Shown: piece by piece, positions 1 to 8,682 of the stretch
Numbering within the stretch: position 1 is the first letter of the stretch
Layout: the number at the start of each line of letters is the position of its first letter
Assembly (NCBI GenBank): GCA_963814645.1
Contig: CAWFDX010000001.1
Location: 744,001-808,000, forward strand
DNA length: 64,000 nt
From: RYN-230 sp963814645
GTDB lineage: Bacteria > Actinomycetota > Actinomycetes > Streptosporangiales > Streptosporangiaceae
Direction of reading: 5' to 3'
The notes under the pieces: model-generated
Databases searched by the model: none
The model's input: the letters and a program-made list of their open reading frames with translations, nothing else
Told to the model about the DNA's origin: nothing
Position numbers and translations under genes: made by a program

Positions 1-257
1 GCGCCGGGCCCGCCGGCGGAGCTGTGATTTGGCTACGGCCCCGGTTCAGATGACCGGCCTGGACGCGACAGCCGGTTGCTCAACTTCGCCGCACTCGGCA
101 CGTCCAGATGCAGTGGGAGCTACCCGAACTCTGGTTCAGTCGGCTGGCGTGGGCCCGTTGCGGTCTGACGTGGCATGTGCGGTAAGACAGCGCCGGGTTC
201 GCTCTCTCCGTCGCTACCTGCCCTCGTAAAAGCTTGCTACTCGATTAGGATCCTGGC

Positions 258-758
258 GTGAAATTTTCCGCACTGCGCCAAGTACTGAGAGCAGATCTCG
301 CTCGCAACGGGCCAGTCTTGGATCGCTTGACCGTCATAACTTTTCGACTGGGGCAATATGCGATCAGCAAGAGTGCTCCCGTGCGGCTCACATGGCGGAT
401 CTTCGATCTTGTGTATGTTCAATTGCTGATCGGGGCGGAACTCCCACCAACGGTCGAGTGCGGTCCCGGTCTTCGTCTCTTGCACGGCGGGCGCGGGGTG
501 ATCCTCCATCCCAAGACGAAGATGGGCACCGATGTCTCGCTTTATCACCGGGTGACCGTGGGACAGCGAGACTCGGGGAGTCCTCCGACGTTGGGCGACC
601 GTGTGTACGTAGGGACTGGTGCCAGTATTCTCGGTCCAATCACAGTGGAGAATGATTCCCAAATTGGCGCCGGTGCCGTTGTGACGAAGGATGTTCCAGC
701 GGGATATGTAGCTCGCGGAGTCCCAGCCATCGCAGTAGCCCGCTCCTGCCGTCCTTAA
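258..758 (+). CDS. Serine acetyltransferase-like (left-handed beta-helix) O-acetyltransferase
   Basis: Encodes 166 residues with the CysE-type hexapeptide-repeat fold: imperfect repeats such as GRGVILHPKTKMG and LGDRVYVGTGASILG, followed by the typical tail IGAGAVVTKDVPAGYVARGVPA. The N-terminus is much shorter than that of housekeeping CysE (about 260 aa), as in acetyltransferases of capsule and colanic-acid loci. It probably transfers acetyl groups from acetyl-CoA to a sugar of the polysaccharide made by the neighbouring glycosyltransferases. The start is GTG, with AGGA about 8 bases upstream. Fold is confident; the acceptor is unknown. Confidence 0.82.
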   Translation: MKFSALRQVLRADLARNGPVLDRLTVITFRLGQYAISKSAPVRLTWRIFDLVYVQLLIGAELPPTVECGPGLRLLHGGRGVILHPKTKMGTDVSLYHRVTVGQRDSGSPPTLGDRVYVGTGASILGPITVENDSQIGAGAVVTKDVPAGYVARGVPAIAVARSCRP

Positions 759-1231
759 AGCCTGAAGTCAGAGATATCGTGCGTATCGTACGCATGACGG
801 CTGCCGAGCGGTGGTTCTGTGGTGGGCACCACGGAAGCCCTGCAGCATCGCTCGCTGGCCGCCACCGAGCCCCGCGGCGATGGTGATCGCGGAGGCGAAT
901 TCCTTTTCAGCTATCAGGCAAGATCATCTTCGAGGTCCTGGGCGGCGATGATCTGCAGGGGTGCCGAGGCGCGCCTCGACCGCCGGATCGACGAAGGACG
1001 GGTCTACGGCAGGCGGCTCATGTCCCCAGTAATTTCTTGGTCGGCCGTGTCATCCTACAGGGCTCTTACGTCGTCTTAGTTACGTTCAAGGTTGCTTTGC
1101 CCAGCCAAAGCCCATGAGCCGGCATGCACTTGCCGTGGTCGCTGAAGTCTGGGCACGGAATGGGGGACTTGGATGTACCGTATCTGTGTGGGTCTCGGCC
1201 TGTGAGCGGGGATCACCTACGTACCCGCTTG
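759..1231. other. Non-coding or decayed stretch
   Basis: About 470 bases between the first acetyltransferase and a dehydrogenase remnant. The short open frames here have no recognisable domain or convincing start. The stretch probably holds decayed coding sequence, given the pseudogene immediately downstream, but I cannot identify any family in it. Confidence 0.4.
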
Positions 1232-1450
1232 GTGATGGGTACCGGTTACCCCTGGATAACTGATGCCGTCACCTTGGTGGACTTGGGCACGAGGTACTGG
1301 TGATGGACCAGGACCAGGACCAGCTCGCGACGGTGGCCAAGGGCGAGATCCCGTTCCATGATCTTGGCCCGGAGTTGCGGCTTGGCGAGGGCCTGGGCAC
1401 AGAAGGCTTTCCTTCGCCGCCTCCCGCACCGAGCAGGCCACAGGCCATGC
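1232..1450 (+). pseudogene. Remnant of a UDP-glucose/nucleotide-sugar dehydrogenase N-terminus
   Basis: Frame 1 from 1232 reads VMGTGYPWITDAVTLVDLG, closely matching the Rossmann start of the UDP-glucose 6-dehydrogenase family (usual form VIGTGYLGLTHAVCLAELG). Around 1285 the reading shifts frame and continues as HEVLVMDQDQDQLATVAKG and EIPFHDLGPELRLGEGLG, the next segment of the same family. After about 75 residues the similarity fades, and the rest of the roughly 430-residue enzyme is absent. A nucleotide-sugar dehydrogenase fits a polysaccharide locus, so this is probably a broken member of the original cluster. It is based on recalled family consensus only. Confidence 0.6.
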
Positions 1451-1474
1451 GGAATGCCGAGGATATGAGGGCGG

Positions 1475-2167
1475 ATGCCTGAGACAGTAAGCTGGGTTGA
1501 GGCCAAGTTTCCCCAACTGTCATCCAATTACCGGCTGCCACGTTCCTTTTACACTCAGATGCTACTTCGCTGTTCACTGGGGAAAACCCTCTGGTACTCA
1601 ATACGCTTTCGGGGTATTGTGCTGGTCGGCCGTGGGAGCAGGCTTAGAGTTCATCGCAGCGCGCAGATATCTCTGGCGCCAGGTTCCATGCTCGTGATTG
1701 GCATGCTCCACGACACGCTGGTCGGCGCCAGCCTGCGCATGTATCCCCGATCAAGGTTGTATGTGGCAGGAAGAGTGCAGGTTATGCGCGCTTGTACTGT
1801 CATTGTGGGGTACGATGCGACGCTCAGAATCGGTGCGGGCACTTTCTTGAACGATGGGTCATCGATACTGTGCTATCTGGAGACCACTATTGGTCCGGGC
1901 TGCGCTGTCGCGTCCGGTGTCCAAATCCTGGACACCGATGTACATAGGCTTCTGCAACAAGGCAGCCAGGTAAGCCCGCATTCTCCGGTAAGGATTGGCC
2001 GCGACTGCTGGGTTGGTACGAGAGCCCTCGTCCTAAAGGGGACCCATCTGGGAGACGGGTCAGTCGTAGCGGCTGGTGCAGTCGTTTCCGCTGAGTTCCC
2101 ACCACGGTCCCTGGTGGTTGGAGTCCCCGGGCGGGTGATGCGTGAGAACGTTACGTGGTCATTGTAG
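1475..2167 (+). CDS. WbbJ-like hexapeptide-repeat acyltransferase
   Basis: A 230-residue protein. Its C-terminal two thirds form left-handed beta-helix repeats (for example LRIGAGTFLNDGSSILCY and VRIGRDCWVGTRALVLKG), ending in the family signature VVAAGAVVSAEF and VVGVPGRVM. The histidine in ILDTDVHRL sits where maltose/galactoside O-acetyltransferases carry their catalytic His. It is a likely O-acetyltransferase acting on a lipid-linked or free sugar. About 70 N-terminal residues are more basic and may contact the membrane or acceptor. It is the second of three acetyltransferases in this locus. Confidence 0.8.
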   Translation: MPETVSWVEAKFPQLSSNYRLPRSFYTQMLLRCSLGKTLWYSIRFRGIVLVGRGSRLRVHRSAQISLAPGSMLVIGMLHDTLVGASLRMYPRSRLYVAGRVQVMRACTVIVGYDATLRIGAGTFLNDGSSILCYLETTIGPGCAVASGVQILDTDVHRLLQQGSQVSPHSPVRIGRDCWVGTRALVLKGTHLGDGSVVAAGAVVSAEFPPRSLVVGVPGRVMRENVTWSL

Positions 2168-2197
2168 GCGTGAGGCTCGAGTGAGGAGTGCTGAGAG

Positions 2198-2488
2198 ATG
2201 AAACGCAGGACAGCGCTAGCAATTACTAGGACACTGGCGATCTATGGTTTCGCGGGATGGGTGTACATTGCCTTGGTGGCTTTGGTTCATCCGTATACTC
2301 TCGGTCTACAGCTAACGCATTTCGCGAAGTACCCTCATGAAGACACCTTTGGTGAGAGCTGCTTCGGCATCTCTTTTGTAAGTTTTCTCGCGTACAACCT
2401 GCTGCGCTCCTCGGAAACAAGAAAAGAGGGCGAAGAGGCGAGCGTATCCAGCAGCAGCGACTCTGCCGTTAACCGGTCATCGGCCTGA
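2198..2488 (+). CDS. Small membrane protein of unknown function
   Basis: A 96-residue protein with two probable membrane helices (about residues 12-32 and 53-69) and a serine-rich, charged C-terminal tail. The ATG is preceded by GAGGAG about 12 bases upstream. It lies 30 bases after one acetyltransferase and 3 bases before the next, so it is very likely co-transcribed with both. I recognise no family. Its position suggests a membrane anchor or accessory for polysaccharide modification, which is inference only. Confidence 0.5.
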   Translation: MKRRTALAITRTLAIYGFAGWVYIALVALVHPYTLGLQLTHFAKYPHEDTFGESCFGISFVSFLAYNLLRSSETRKEGEEASVSSSSDSAVNRSSA

Positions 2489-2491
2489 ATT

Positions 2492-3070
2492 GTGTCTACG
2501 CCCGGAGCCTGGAGCGTCATGGACTTTCGTGGATGGCTGTATGTAAGATCATTGGCTTGCAGTATGTGGTTCCGCATGCACAGATTTCAGTCATCCTTGG
2601 TAACTTGTGAAGGACGTCTTCCGGTGCTTCATAGCGGTGGCACTGTGGTGATACGAGGTCGACTATCTGTCCGCAACTACGTGGCCCGCTGTGAGCTGGG
2701 TGCACAGTCCGGGGCCCGTCTGGAGATCGGGGAGCGGGCATTTATAAATCAGGGCGCTTCAATTGTGGCAAGTGAGAGCATAACCATCGGTGACGATGCG
2801 CGGGTTGGGGACTTCGTTGCGATCTATGATTCAAATTTTCATTCCGTGGATCCTCATCACCCAGTAAAGTGCGCTCCCGTCCACATCGGAGACAACGTGT
2901 GGCTTGGCCGCGGTGCGGTGGTTCTGCCTGGCACAACCATCGGAGACCACTCGGTGGTGGCCGCAGGTTCGGTCGTGACCGGCGAGGTGTCATCGCGTGT
3001 GCTCATAGCGGGAAACCCCGCGCAAGTGGTCCGGCAGCTCGAAGTGCCCGAGGGTTGGCGCCGCAGATGA
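2492..3070 (+). CDS. WbbJ/maltose-O-acetyltransferase-like acetyltransferase
   Basis: A 192-residue hexapeptide-repeat protein. The core carries LEIGERAFINQGASIVAS, then SITIGDDARVGDFVAIYD, the catalytic-type histidine region SNFHSVDPHHP, and the closing turns VHIGDNVWLGRGAVVLPG and VVAAGSVVTGEV ending in AGNPAQVV. These match acetyl-CoA-dependent sugar O-acetyltransferases such as WbbJ and NodL. The GTG start lies 3 bases after the upstream stop; an internal ATG at 2519 is an alternative. It is the third acetyltransferase of the locus and probably decorates the same glycan. Confidence 0.83.
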   Translation: MSTPGAWSVMDFRGWLYVRSLACSMWFRMHRFQSSLVTCEGRLPVLHSGGTVVIRGRLSVRNYVARCELGAQSGARLEIGERAFINQGASIVASESITIGDDARVGDFVAIYDSNFHSVDPHHPVKCAPVHIGDNVWLGRGAVVLPGTTIGDHSVVAAGSVVTGEVSSRVLIAGNPAQVVRQLEVPEGWRRR

Positions 3071-3351
3071 ACGTGCGTGGCTATGTGGTCGCAGTCATCA
3101 CGGTGTGTATGCGGAAGACGGCATAGAGATCATTCAGTCCTACTCTCGTGCTCATCAATAATCAGCATTCTTGTAATCCCACCAGACCCTTGCCGCGTCA
3201 TACATGTGTGGAGGCGTGGAGGGTTGGCGATGCTAGCCACCTCTCCCAGGGTAGGTATCCTCCCCAACCGAGTCCGTGAGATGGATATTGCGGAATTGGC
3301 AAGCGCCGCAGGGCGTGACCGAGCTTGGATAACTCAGGGAGGTAATCCACC

Positions 3352-3816
3352 TTGTCCGCAGCGTCACCTCGCATGCCGAGGTGGTTGGGAGCAGTTGCCG
3401 TAACTATCATCCTGGTGGCGGCCGCGGCTTTTGCGCAGACAGGTGTCGGCCACGTGCTGCTGCGAAAGCTCGGCCTCTCGCAGCGCCCCACTGGCTACTC
3501 GGTCCTTGCGTTCCAGCGTCCCCTGTCTCTTCCGCAGCAACTCGGCTCGCGACCTGGACACGTGATGGTGTCCTTCACGATCAGCAACAATATGCCTTCA
3601 TTCCGTGACTATAGCTGGTCGGTGCATGTGGTCCAGGGGGGAAAGCCCCGGCCAATCGATGCGGGTAGAGCGCGGATCTTGTCCGGGCACACAACCTCGA
3701 TCACCCGATCAGTGGCTATTAGCTGTAGGCGTGGTGAGGCACGGCTGGTCGTGAAGATCCGACGTCCGGCTATCTTTATCGACGCCTTGGCGCAGTGCAG
3801 AGATCGGAAAAGCTGA
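3352..3816 (+). CDS. Membrane-anchored Ig-like (DUF1616-like) extracellular protein
   Basis: A 154-residue protein with one N-terminal membrane helix (about residues 12-30) and an outside domain of about 110 residues, predicted all-beta from its alternating hydrophobic pattern. The motif GYSVLAFQRP after the helix resembles the start of DUF1616-type extracellular domains seen beside actinobacterial glycosyltransferases. Two conserved cysteines (ISCRRG and AQCRD) could form a disulphide. The TTG start is supported by GGGAGG 9 bases upstream and by the paralogue at 24600, which has the same length. The next gene, a GT4, follows after 3 bases. Its role is unknown; perhaps it guides or stabilises the growing polysaccharide. 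Confidence 0.6.
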   Translation: MSAASPRMPRWLGAVAVTIILVAAAAFAQTGVGHVLLRKLGLSQRPTGYSVLAFQRPLSLPQQLGSRPGHVMVSFTISNNMPSFRDYSWSVHVVQGGKPRPIDAGRARILSGHTTSITRSVAISCRRGEARLVVKIRRPAIFIDALAQCRDRKS

Positions 3817-3819
3817 CAT

Positions 3820-4977
3820 ATGAAGGAACGCCCGATCGTAGCATTGGTGTGTGATGTGATCTACCCCTACAGTCACGGGGGCAGGGAGCTTCGCTACCAG
3901 GAACTCTTGCCGCGGCTTAATGAATGCGCCGAGATCCACGTGTACACCATGCGGTGGTGGGACGAACCTACTGTTTGCGGCGACGACTCCATCACCTACC
4001 ATGCCATCTGTCGATTTCTGCCTTTGTACACCGGCAACCGCAGGTCGCTTAAGCAGGCATTGTGGTTTGCAGTTGCCAGCCTCCGGTTGCTACGGTGCCG
4101 GTTCGATGTGCTCGAGGCCGACCATATTCCCTACTTTCAAGTCTTCGCTCTCCGCATTGTTGCGACTCTCAAGCGGAAGCCCTTTATAGTCACCTGGCAT
4201 GAAGTCTGGAGCCGCACGTACTGGCGTGAGTATCTTGGCTGGACGGGTTGGGTCGCCTGGATGACCGAGTGGTTGGCCATGCGCCTTCCAGATCACATTA
4301 TTGCTGCATCGCCGGAGACGGCTGAACGACTCAATCTGGCCCTCGGGGGCGGCAAGCAGGTCACTACTGTGCCCAACGGTATCTCTCTGGATCTGATACG
4401 CAACGTTCCTGCTAGTCGGCAAGCATGTGATCTGGTTGCTGTCGGTCGTTTGATCGATCACAAGCGCGTTGGCATGCTGCTAGACGTCGTTTCTATGCTG
4501 CATGCCCGAGGCATTCGCGTCACCTGTCGGGTCATCGGCGATGGGCCACAGCGTGCAGCGCTTCAACAGAAAGCCAACGAGCTGCAGATAGCACAGGCTG
4601 TCCAGTTTCGCCCAGACGTAAGCGACCAGATAGAACTCTATTCACTAGTGAAGGCGGCCAAGCTCTTCATATCGCTTTCTCTCCGCGAAGGCTTCGGCAT
4701 AGCAGTACTAGAAGCCATCGCCTGCGGCGTCCCAGTCCTCACGACCTCCGCACCCGATAATCTCTCGCAGAAGCTAGTCGAACGGTATTCGCGCGGCACT
4801 GTGTGCGAGCCTACAGCCGATGCAGTCGCTGATGCTGTGGAGGCTCTCCTAGATCAGGGTCAGGATCGCTTGCCGAGGTCGGGCGGCGATGATGATCCGC
4901 TGGATAGCGATCCCTGGCTGGCTGATCACGACTGGGCTGCCATGACCGAAATCCTCGCTAAGGTGTATACAAAATGA
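3820..4977 (+). CDS. Glycosyltransferase family 4
   Basis: A 385-residue GT-B glycosyltransferase. The N-terminal half has the family start VALVCDVIYPYSHGGRE. The C-terminal domain has the sugar-nucleotide site VGRLIDHKRV and the E-x7-E motif REGFGIAVLEA (E290, E298), followed by CGVPVLTTSAPDN. Such enzymes add a sugar with retention of configuration to a lipid-linked acceptor at the cytoplasmic face. It overlaps the next GT2 gene by 4 bases (ATGA), so the two are translationally coupled. A close paralogue lies at 25069 but is truncated. The sugar donor cannot be told from sequence. Confidence 0.9.
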   Translation: MKERPIVALVCDVIYPYSHGGRELRYQELLPRLNECAEIHVYTMRWWDEPTVCGDDSITYHAICRFLPLYTGNRRSLKQALWFAVASLRLLRCRFDVLEADHIPYFQVFALRIVATLKRKPFIVTWHEVWSRTYWREYLGWTGWVAWMTEWLAMRLPDHIIAASPETAERLNLALGGGKQVTTVPNGISLDLIRNVPASRQACDLVAVGRLIDHKRVGMLLDVVSMLHARGIRVTCRVIGDGPQRAALQQKANELQIAQAVQFRPDVSDQIELYSLVKAAKLFISLSLREGFGIAVLEAIACGVPVLTTSAPDNLSQKLVERYSRGTVCEPTADAVADAVEALLDQGQDRLPRSGGDDDPLDSDPWLADHDWAAMTEILAKVYTK

Positions 4978-6113
4978 ATCCCTACCTGCGTGATCCACAG
5001 CAAGGAACTGCATCCTCTAAGATCCGGGAGAAACAAAGTGCCGTTAGATTGAGCGTGGTCCTTTGTTCACTGAACGGTGCGTCTGGTGTGGATCGCTGCC
5101 TGCGTGCCCTTAAGGAGCAGACGATCTTCTCTGATCTTGAGATGATCGTCGTGGATGATGGCTCGACAGACAAGACCAGCGCTGTCGGTCGGGATCATGG
5201 TGCAACGGTGGTCCGTCACGAGCGAAACCGTGGGCTTGCAGTCGCCCGCAACTCTGGCCTTGATGTAGCTTCTGCCCCCGTCGTGGCCTTCCTTGATGAT
5301 GACTGCGAACCCGAGCCCAAGTGGGCGGAGCACCTGCTCAACGGCTACGAAGAGGGCGTCGCAGGCGTTGGCGGCTCGATCATGCCCAAGGCACCCAGTG
5401 GCTTCATGCTGGGATATCTTCGGCGGCACAATCCGCTTAAGCCGCAGGAAGCCAATCTCGCGGAGAGCGATCGTCTCATGTACCGGCTCTACCTCTATGG
5501 CAGGCGCCAGTGGAAGGGCGAGGAGGCTTTCGGGCGCCGAGATGTCTATTCGTTCGCCGGGGCGAACATGTCATTCCTCCGCCAAGCCCTGATTGATGTC
5601 GGCAAGTTCGATGAGCGGTTTCAGTTCGGCGCCGAGGAACTCGACCTCTGCATGCGCATGATCCGGAGCCCGGTGTGCGGTCGGCTCCTGTTCCTGCCAG
5701 AGGCTCGGGTGACACACCACTTCGAGGACTCCCTCAGGGACACACTCCGACGCAGCCGAGCCTACGGGCGCGGGTCGGCGCGGCTGTGCCGGAAGTGGCC
5801 TTCGGTGCTGCCCACAATTTTCCCAGGACCTCTCATCGTTCTCGCGCTGTTGTTCCTCGCCGTCCGGCTCCCGGTGTTGGACGTCGCTGCACTCCTAACG
5901 CCTCAACTGCTCTACCCACAGAACCTGCATGACGCTGTCACGAACCGTACGGGAGCCAGTCTGGTCGATCCATACGTGCAGCTGGCCCAGGAAATGTTTG
6001 AGAACGTTGGCTTCATCCAGGGTCTATGGCTGTTCAGGCATCTTGCCCCCGAGCCTGCCCTAGAGGCGATTGAGGTGATGCATTCTCGTCCCAGGGTGGA
6101 GCAGCTACGGTGA
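4974..6113 (+). CDS. Glycosyltransferase family 2 with C-terminal membrane segment
   Basis: A 379-residue GT-A enzyme. VVLCSLNGASGVDRCLRAL and VVDDGSTDKT form the nucleotide-binding start; the metal-binding motif is FLDDDCEP (D108-D110). SFAGANMSFLR and FGAEELDLCMRM give the acceptor-side acidic residues. A hydrophobic stretch near residue 275-300 probably anchors it to the membrane. It overlaps the GT4 upstream (ATGA) and the membrane-protein remnant downstream (GTGA), so the three form one translational unit. Block 2 retains only the C-terminal third of its counterpart. Confidence 0.9.
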   Translation: MNPYLRDPQQGTASSKIREKQSAVRLSVVLCSLNGASGVDRCLRALKEQTIFSDLEMIVVDDGSTDKTSAVGRDHGATVVRHERNRGLAVARNSGLDVASAPVVAFLDDDCEPEPKWAEHLLNGYEEGVAGVGGSIMPKAPSGFMLGYLRRHNPLKPQEANLAESDRLMYRLYLYGRRQWKGEEAFGRRDVYSFAGANMSFLRQALIDVGKFDERFQFGAEELDLCMRMIRSPVCGRLLFLPEARVTHHFEDSLRDTLRRSRAYGRGSARLCRKWPSVLPTIFPGPLIVLALLFLAVRLPVLDVAALLTPQLLYPQNLHDAVTNRTGASLVDPYVQLAQEMFENVGFIQGLWLFRHLAPEPALEAIEVMHSRPRVEQLR

Positions 6114-6706
6114 CCATCCACCGCCCCGCGGTGCGAGGAGATCGGGACATCGCAGTACTAGGACGACCCCACGGTTGGCGGCGTGCTACCGGCCTGCCTT
6201 GGCCGTTTGCAGGCTGGCTGGTGTCGATCGCAGCGTTGGTACCGCTACACGCTTTCTGGGGAGCCCAGCTACTGCTGATACCGCTCTTGCTCATAGTCCC
6301 GGGCGTCATCTTGCTCCGGGCCTTGCGTATCCCCGGCAGGGTGGTGTCATCCTTCCCGGTGTACGTCCCATGCGCATCAATCATTGTGCTCTTCGCGGTC
6401 GGCCTTGCTGCAAACTTCATTGGCCCGCTTGTTAGCGTATCAGCGCCTCTCCGGACCGTACCTCTACTCGTCGCCTTCGAAGTAGTTTGCTTCGCTTTGC
6501 TAGCCTGCTCACTCCAGGCTCGGGTGGATGTATCGGTGCCCTGGCACTCGATCCTGAGGCCAGCACGGATCGGCTGGCTGCTTGTCGTGCCGCTAGTAGC
6601 TGCGGCAGGCGCCGTCCGCCTTAACACTGGTCATACCGATGCCCTCGCCGTTACGCGAATGGCTCCTCGGAGGTGTTCCACAGATGATTTCGATCGTGAT
6701 CATTAG
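6110..6706 (+). pseudogene. Truncated N-terminus of a DUF2206-like polytopic membrane protein
   Basis: Reads 198 codons from a GTG overlapping the GT2 stop. Residues to about 180 align along their length with the start of the 759-residue protein at 26414: VPGVILLRALRIPGRVVSS against VPGVIFLRMLRVPGRVVSS, and SSFPVYVPCASI in both. The similarity stops abruptly at LNTGHTDALAV (near 6650). About 18 unrelated residues follow before a stop at 6706, beyond the start of the next gene. Three quarters of the protein, including the probable catalytic loop, is gone. This is a deletion or recombination remnant that may still make a short membrane peptide. Confidence 0.75.
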
Positions 6707-7562
6707 TAAGGACGAGGAGAGCCTTCATGACACCATCAACGAAGTGATCTTCCAAGCGGAGGGACTCGGAACGCCCTCGGAGATCGTCATAGTCGACGCA
6801 TCTGATGGGCGGCTCGATCATATCAGGCGCTACTATGCGACGCGGGTGCGGTGGCTACAGTTCCAGCAGCCAGCAGGAGTAGCTGTTTCCATCCCGCACC
6901 AGCGAAATGCGGGTGTGCAAGCAGCGCATGGAGAGATAGTTGTCTTCACCGACGCGGGCTGCAAACCGGAGGCTGGCTGGCTCGACTTCCTAGTCTGTCC
7001 TTTGCTCAAGGACGAGGAGGACATAACCGTGGGCCTCACCCTCGCCGCCCCGGGTAGCACAGAGATGTACGACAGTGGGGCGCGGCAGACCTTGAGCTCT
7101 CCGTATCTGAGCGAATGTTCGACGATTAACCTCGCTTTTCGACGCGAAGCATTCACTAGCGTGGGCGGGTTCGATGAGGCGTTCGCCTACGGCTCGGACA
7201 TTGACTTTAGCTGGCGGCTGCGCGATGCAGGCTACGGAATTCGCAGCGTACCCGACGCTGTCATTCGTCATGACTGGGGATCTCGGCGCAGGCAGTTGCG
7301 TCGATCCTACGTGTACGGTAAAGCGAGGGTGCGGCTCTACCGGAAGCACCGCATTGGGCTCGCGCGTGCACTTCGCAGCGATCCTATGGTGGTCGTCTAC
7401 CCGGCCTTCCTGCTGGGGCTTCCGCTGACGCTGATCTTTCCCTTGTATCCAGCCTTGTTGCTGATTCCTGCATGGCGCAATCGCTCCAATGGAGCTGTTA
7501 GGGTCATCGTTGATCACCTTAGCTACGGGGCGGGCGTGCTCGCGGAGTTGTTCGGCCGATGA
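6684..7562 (+). CDS. Glycosyltransferase family 2
   Basis: A 292-residue GT2. ISIVIISKDEESLHDTIN opens the nucleotide-binding fold, VVFTDAGCKP carries the metal-binding Asp (D90), and INLAFRREAF with FAYGSDIDFSWRLRDAG is the usual acceptor-side region. A hydrophobic C-terminal pair of helices near residues 235-265 suggests membrane association. The start at 6684 is chosen over 6639 because CGGAGGT lies 9 bases upstream and the protein then begins at the fold. The gene begins inside the remnant of the truncated membrane protein, consistent with a deletion having joined two parts of the locus. It overlaps the next GT4 by 4 bases. Confidence 0.88.
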   Translation: MISIVIISKDEESLHDTINEVIFQAEGLGTPSEIVIVDASDGRLDHIRRYYATRVRWLQFQQPAGVAVSIPHQRNAGVQAAHGEIVVFTDAGCKPEAGWLDFLVCPLLKDEEDITVGLTLAAPGSTEMYDSGARQTLSSPYLSECSTINLAFRREAFTSVGGFDEAFAYGSDIDFSWRLRDAGYGIRSVPDAVIRHDWGSRRRQLRRSYVYGKARVRLYRKHRIGLARALRSDPMVVVYPAFLLGLPLTLIFPLYPALLLIPAWRNRSNGAVRVIVDHLSYGAGVLAELFGR

Positions 7563-8671
7563 AGATCTTGGCCTTCCCGCGCGATCCCAATCCTTATCAG
7601 GAGTTGCTGTATTCTGAGATGGAGAGGCTTGGCGCCAGAATCACCTACATCGGCGAACTCACCGGCTCGCGAACTCTTAACCTCTTGCTCCTACCGTTTG
7701 AGCTGGCCACCAGGCGAGTCAGCGGGGCGCGTTTGGTCCACTTGCATTGGGTGTTCGCCTTTTCTCTGCCCGGGGCGCGACGGTTTCCGGTGATGCGCTG
7801 GCTGGCGCATGCCTACTTCCTAGGTTGGCTGCGGAGCTGTCGCCTGCTTCGCCTGCGTCTCGTCTGGACCGCGCACAACGTACTGCCGCATGACCCCGTG
7901 TTCCCAGACGATCAGTCAGCCCGGCGGGATCTCGTCGCTGCTGCTGATCTCGTGCTCGTGCATTCGGAGTCCACGCTGGATGAGATCGCCGCGCTAGGCG
8001 CGCCAGTGACAAGGAGCGCGGTCATACCGCATGGCCCGATGGGGTCGGCGCTGTCTCCTGCCGAGCTACGTCAGCCTGGCAGCGACGCAGGGGCTCGGCG
8101 ATTCCTGTTCTTCGGCCGCGTGCTGAAGTACAAGGGGGTAGATGACTTGCTCGCGGCCTTTGCCGAGATGCCCCGCGACCTTTCCGTGCATCTCACTGTC
8201 GCGGGGCAGTGTGACGACCGTCAGCTGCAGTCACTCTTGCACGGGCTCGCCGACAAGGCCGGGGCGAGGGTGACCATGCGCCTCGGGCATGTGCCGGAAG
8301 GTGAGATTCCCCACCTGCTCGGGGCGGCTGATGTGGTGGTTCTGCCCTTCAAGCGGGTCACCAGCAGCGGGAGTGCCATGCTCGCGCTTTCCCACGGTCG
8401 GCCGCTCATAGTCCCCGACCTCGCTGCACTGGCCGATCTTCCCGATCAGGCGGTCATCCGTTACCAGGGCGGAGTGACGGGGCTCACCCGTGCACTGCGC
8501 AGCCTGGCTGGCGCGGATGGGCAGGCGCTCGCCAAGATGTCAGCCGCGGCGTGCCACTACGCGTCGCAGTCCTCCTGGGCTGACATCGCGCGGAGGACGC
8601 TGTCGGAGATGACGTCCGTTCTAGGCGACGTTCGACCTGCGGGCAGGTACGAACCCGTCAGGACTCGCTGA
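7559..8671 (+). CDS. Glycosyltransferase family 4, variant active-site motif
   Basis: A 370-residue GT-B protein starting ATGA-coupled to the GT2. WTAHNVLPHD and DLVLVHSESTLDEI are typical of the acceptor domain, and FFGRVLKYKGVDDLLAAF of the donor domain. The canonical E-x7-E is replaced by PFKRVTSSGSAMLALSHGRP, a variant seen in some GT4 enzymes. It likely adds one residue to the lipid-linked repeat unit. The flippase gene follows after 11 bases. Linkage and sugar are unknown. Confidence 0.85.
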   Translation: MKILAFPRDPNPYQELLYSEMERLGARITYIGELTGSRTLNLLLLPFELATRRVSGARLVHLHWVFAFSLPGARRFPVMRWLAHAYFLGWLRSCRLLRLRLVWTAHNVLPHDPVFPDDQSARRDLVAAADLVLVHSESTLDEIAALGAPVTRSAVIPHGPMGSALSPAELRQPGSDAGARRFLFFGRVLKYKGVDDLLAAFAEMPRDLSVHLTVAGQCDDRQLQSLLHGLADKAGARVTMRLGHVPEGEIPHLLGAADVVVLPFKRVTSSGSAMLALSHGRPLIVPDLAALADLPDQAVIRYQGGVTGLTRALRSLAGADGQALAKMSAAACHYASQSSWADIARRTLSEMTSVLGDVRPAGRYEPVRTR

Positions 8672-8682
8672 GGCCGGCCACC

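Noticed and set aside
29..229. Short frame at the window start
   Set aside because: 66 codons with no domain, no ribosome binding site and atypical composition.
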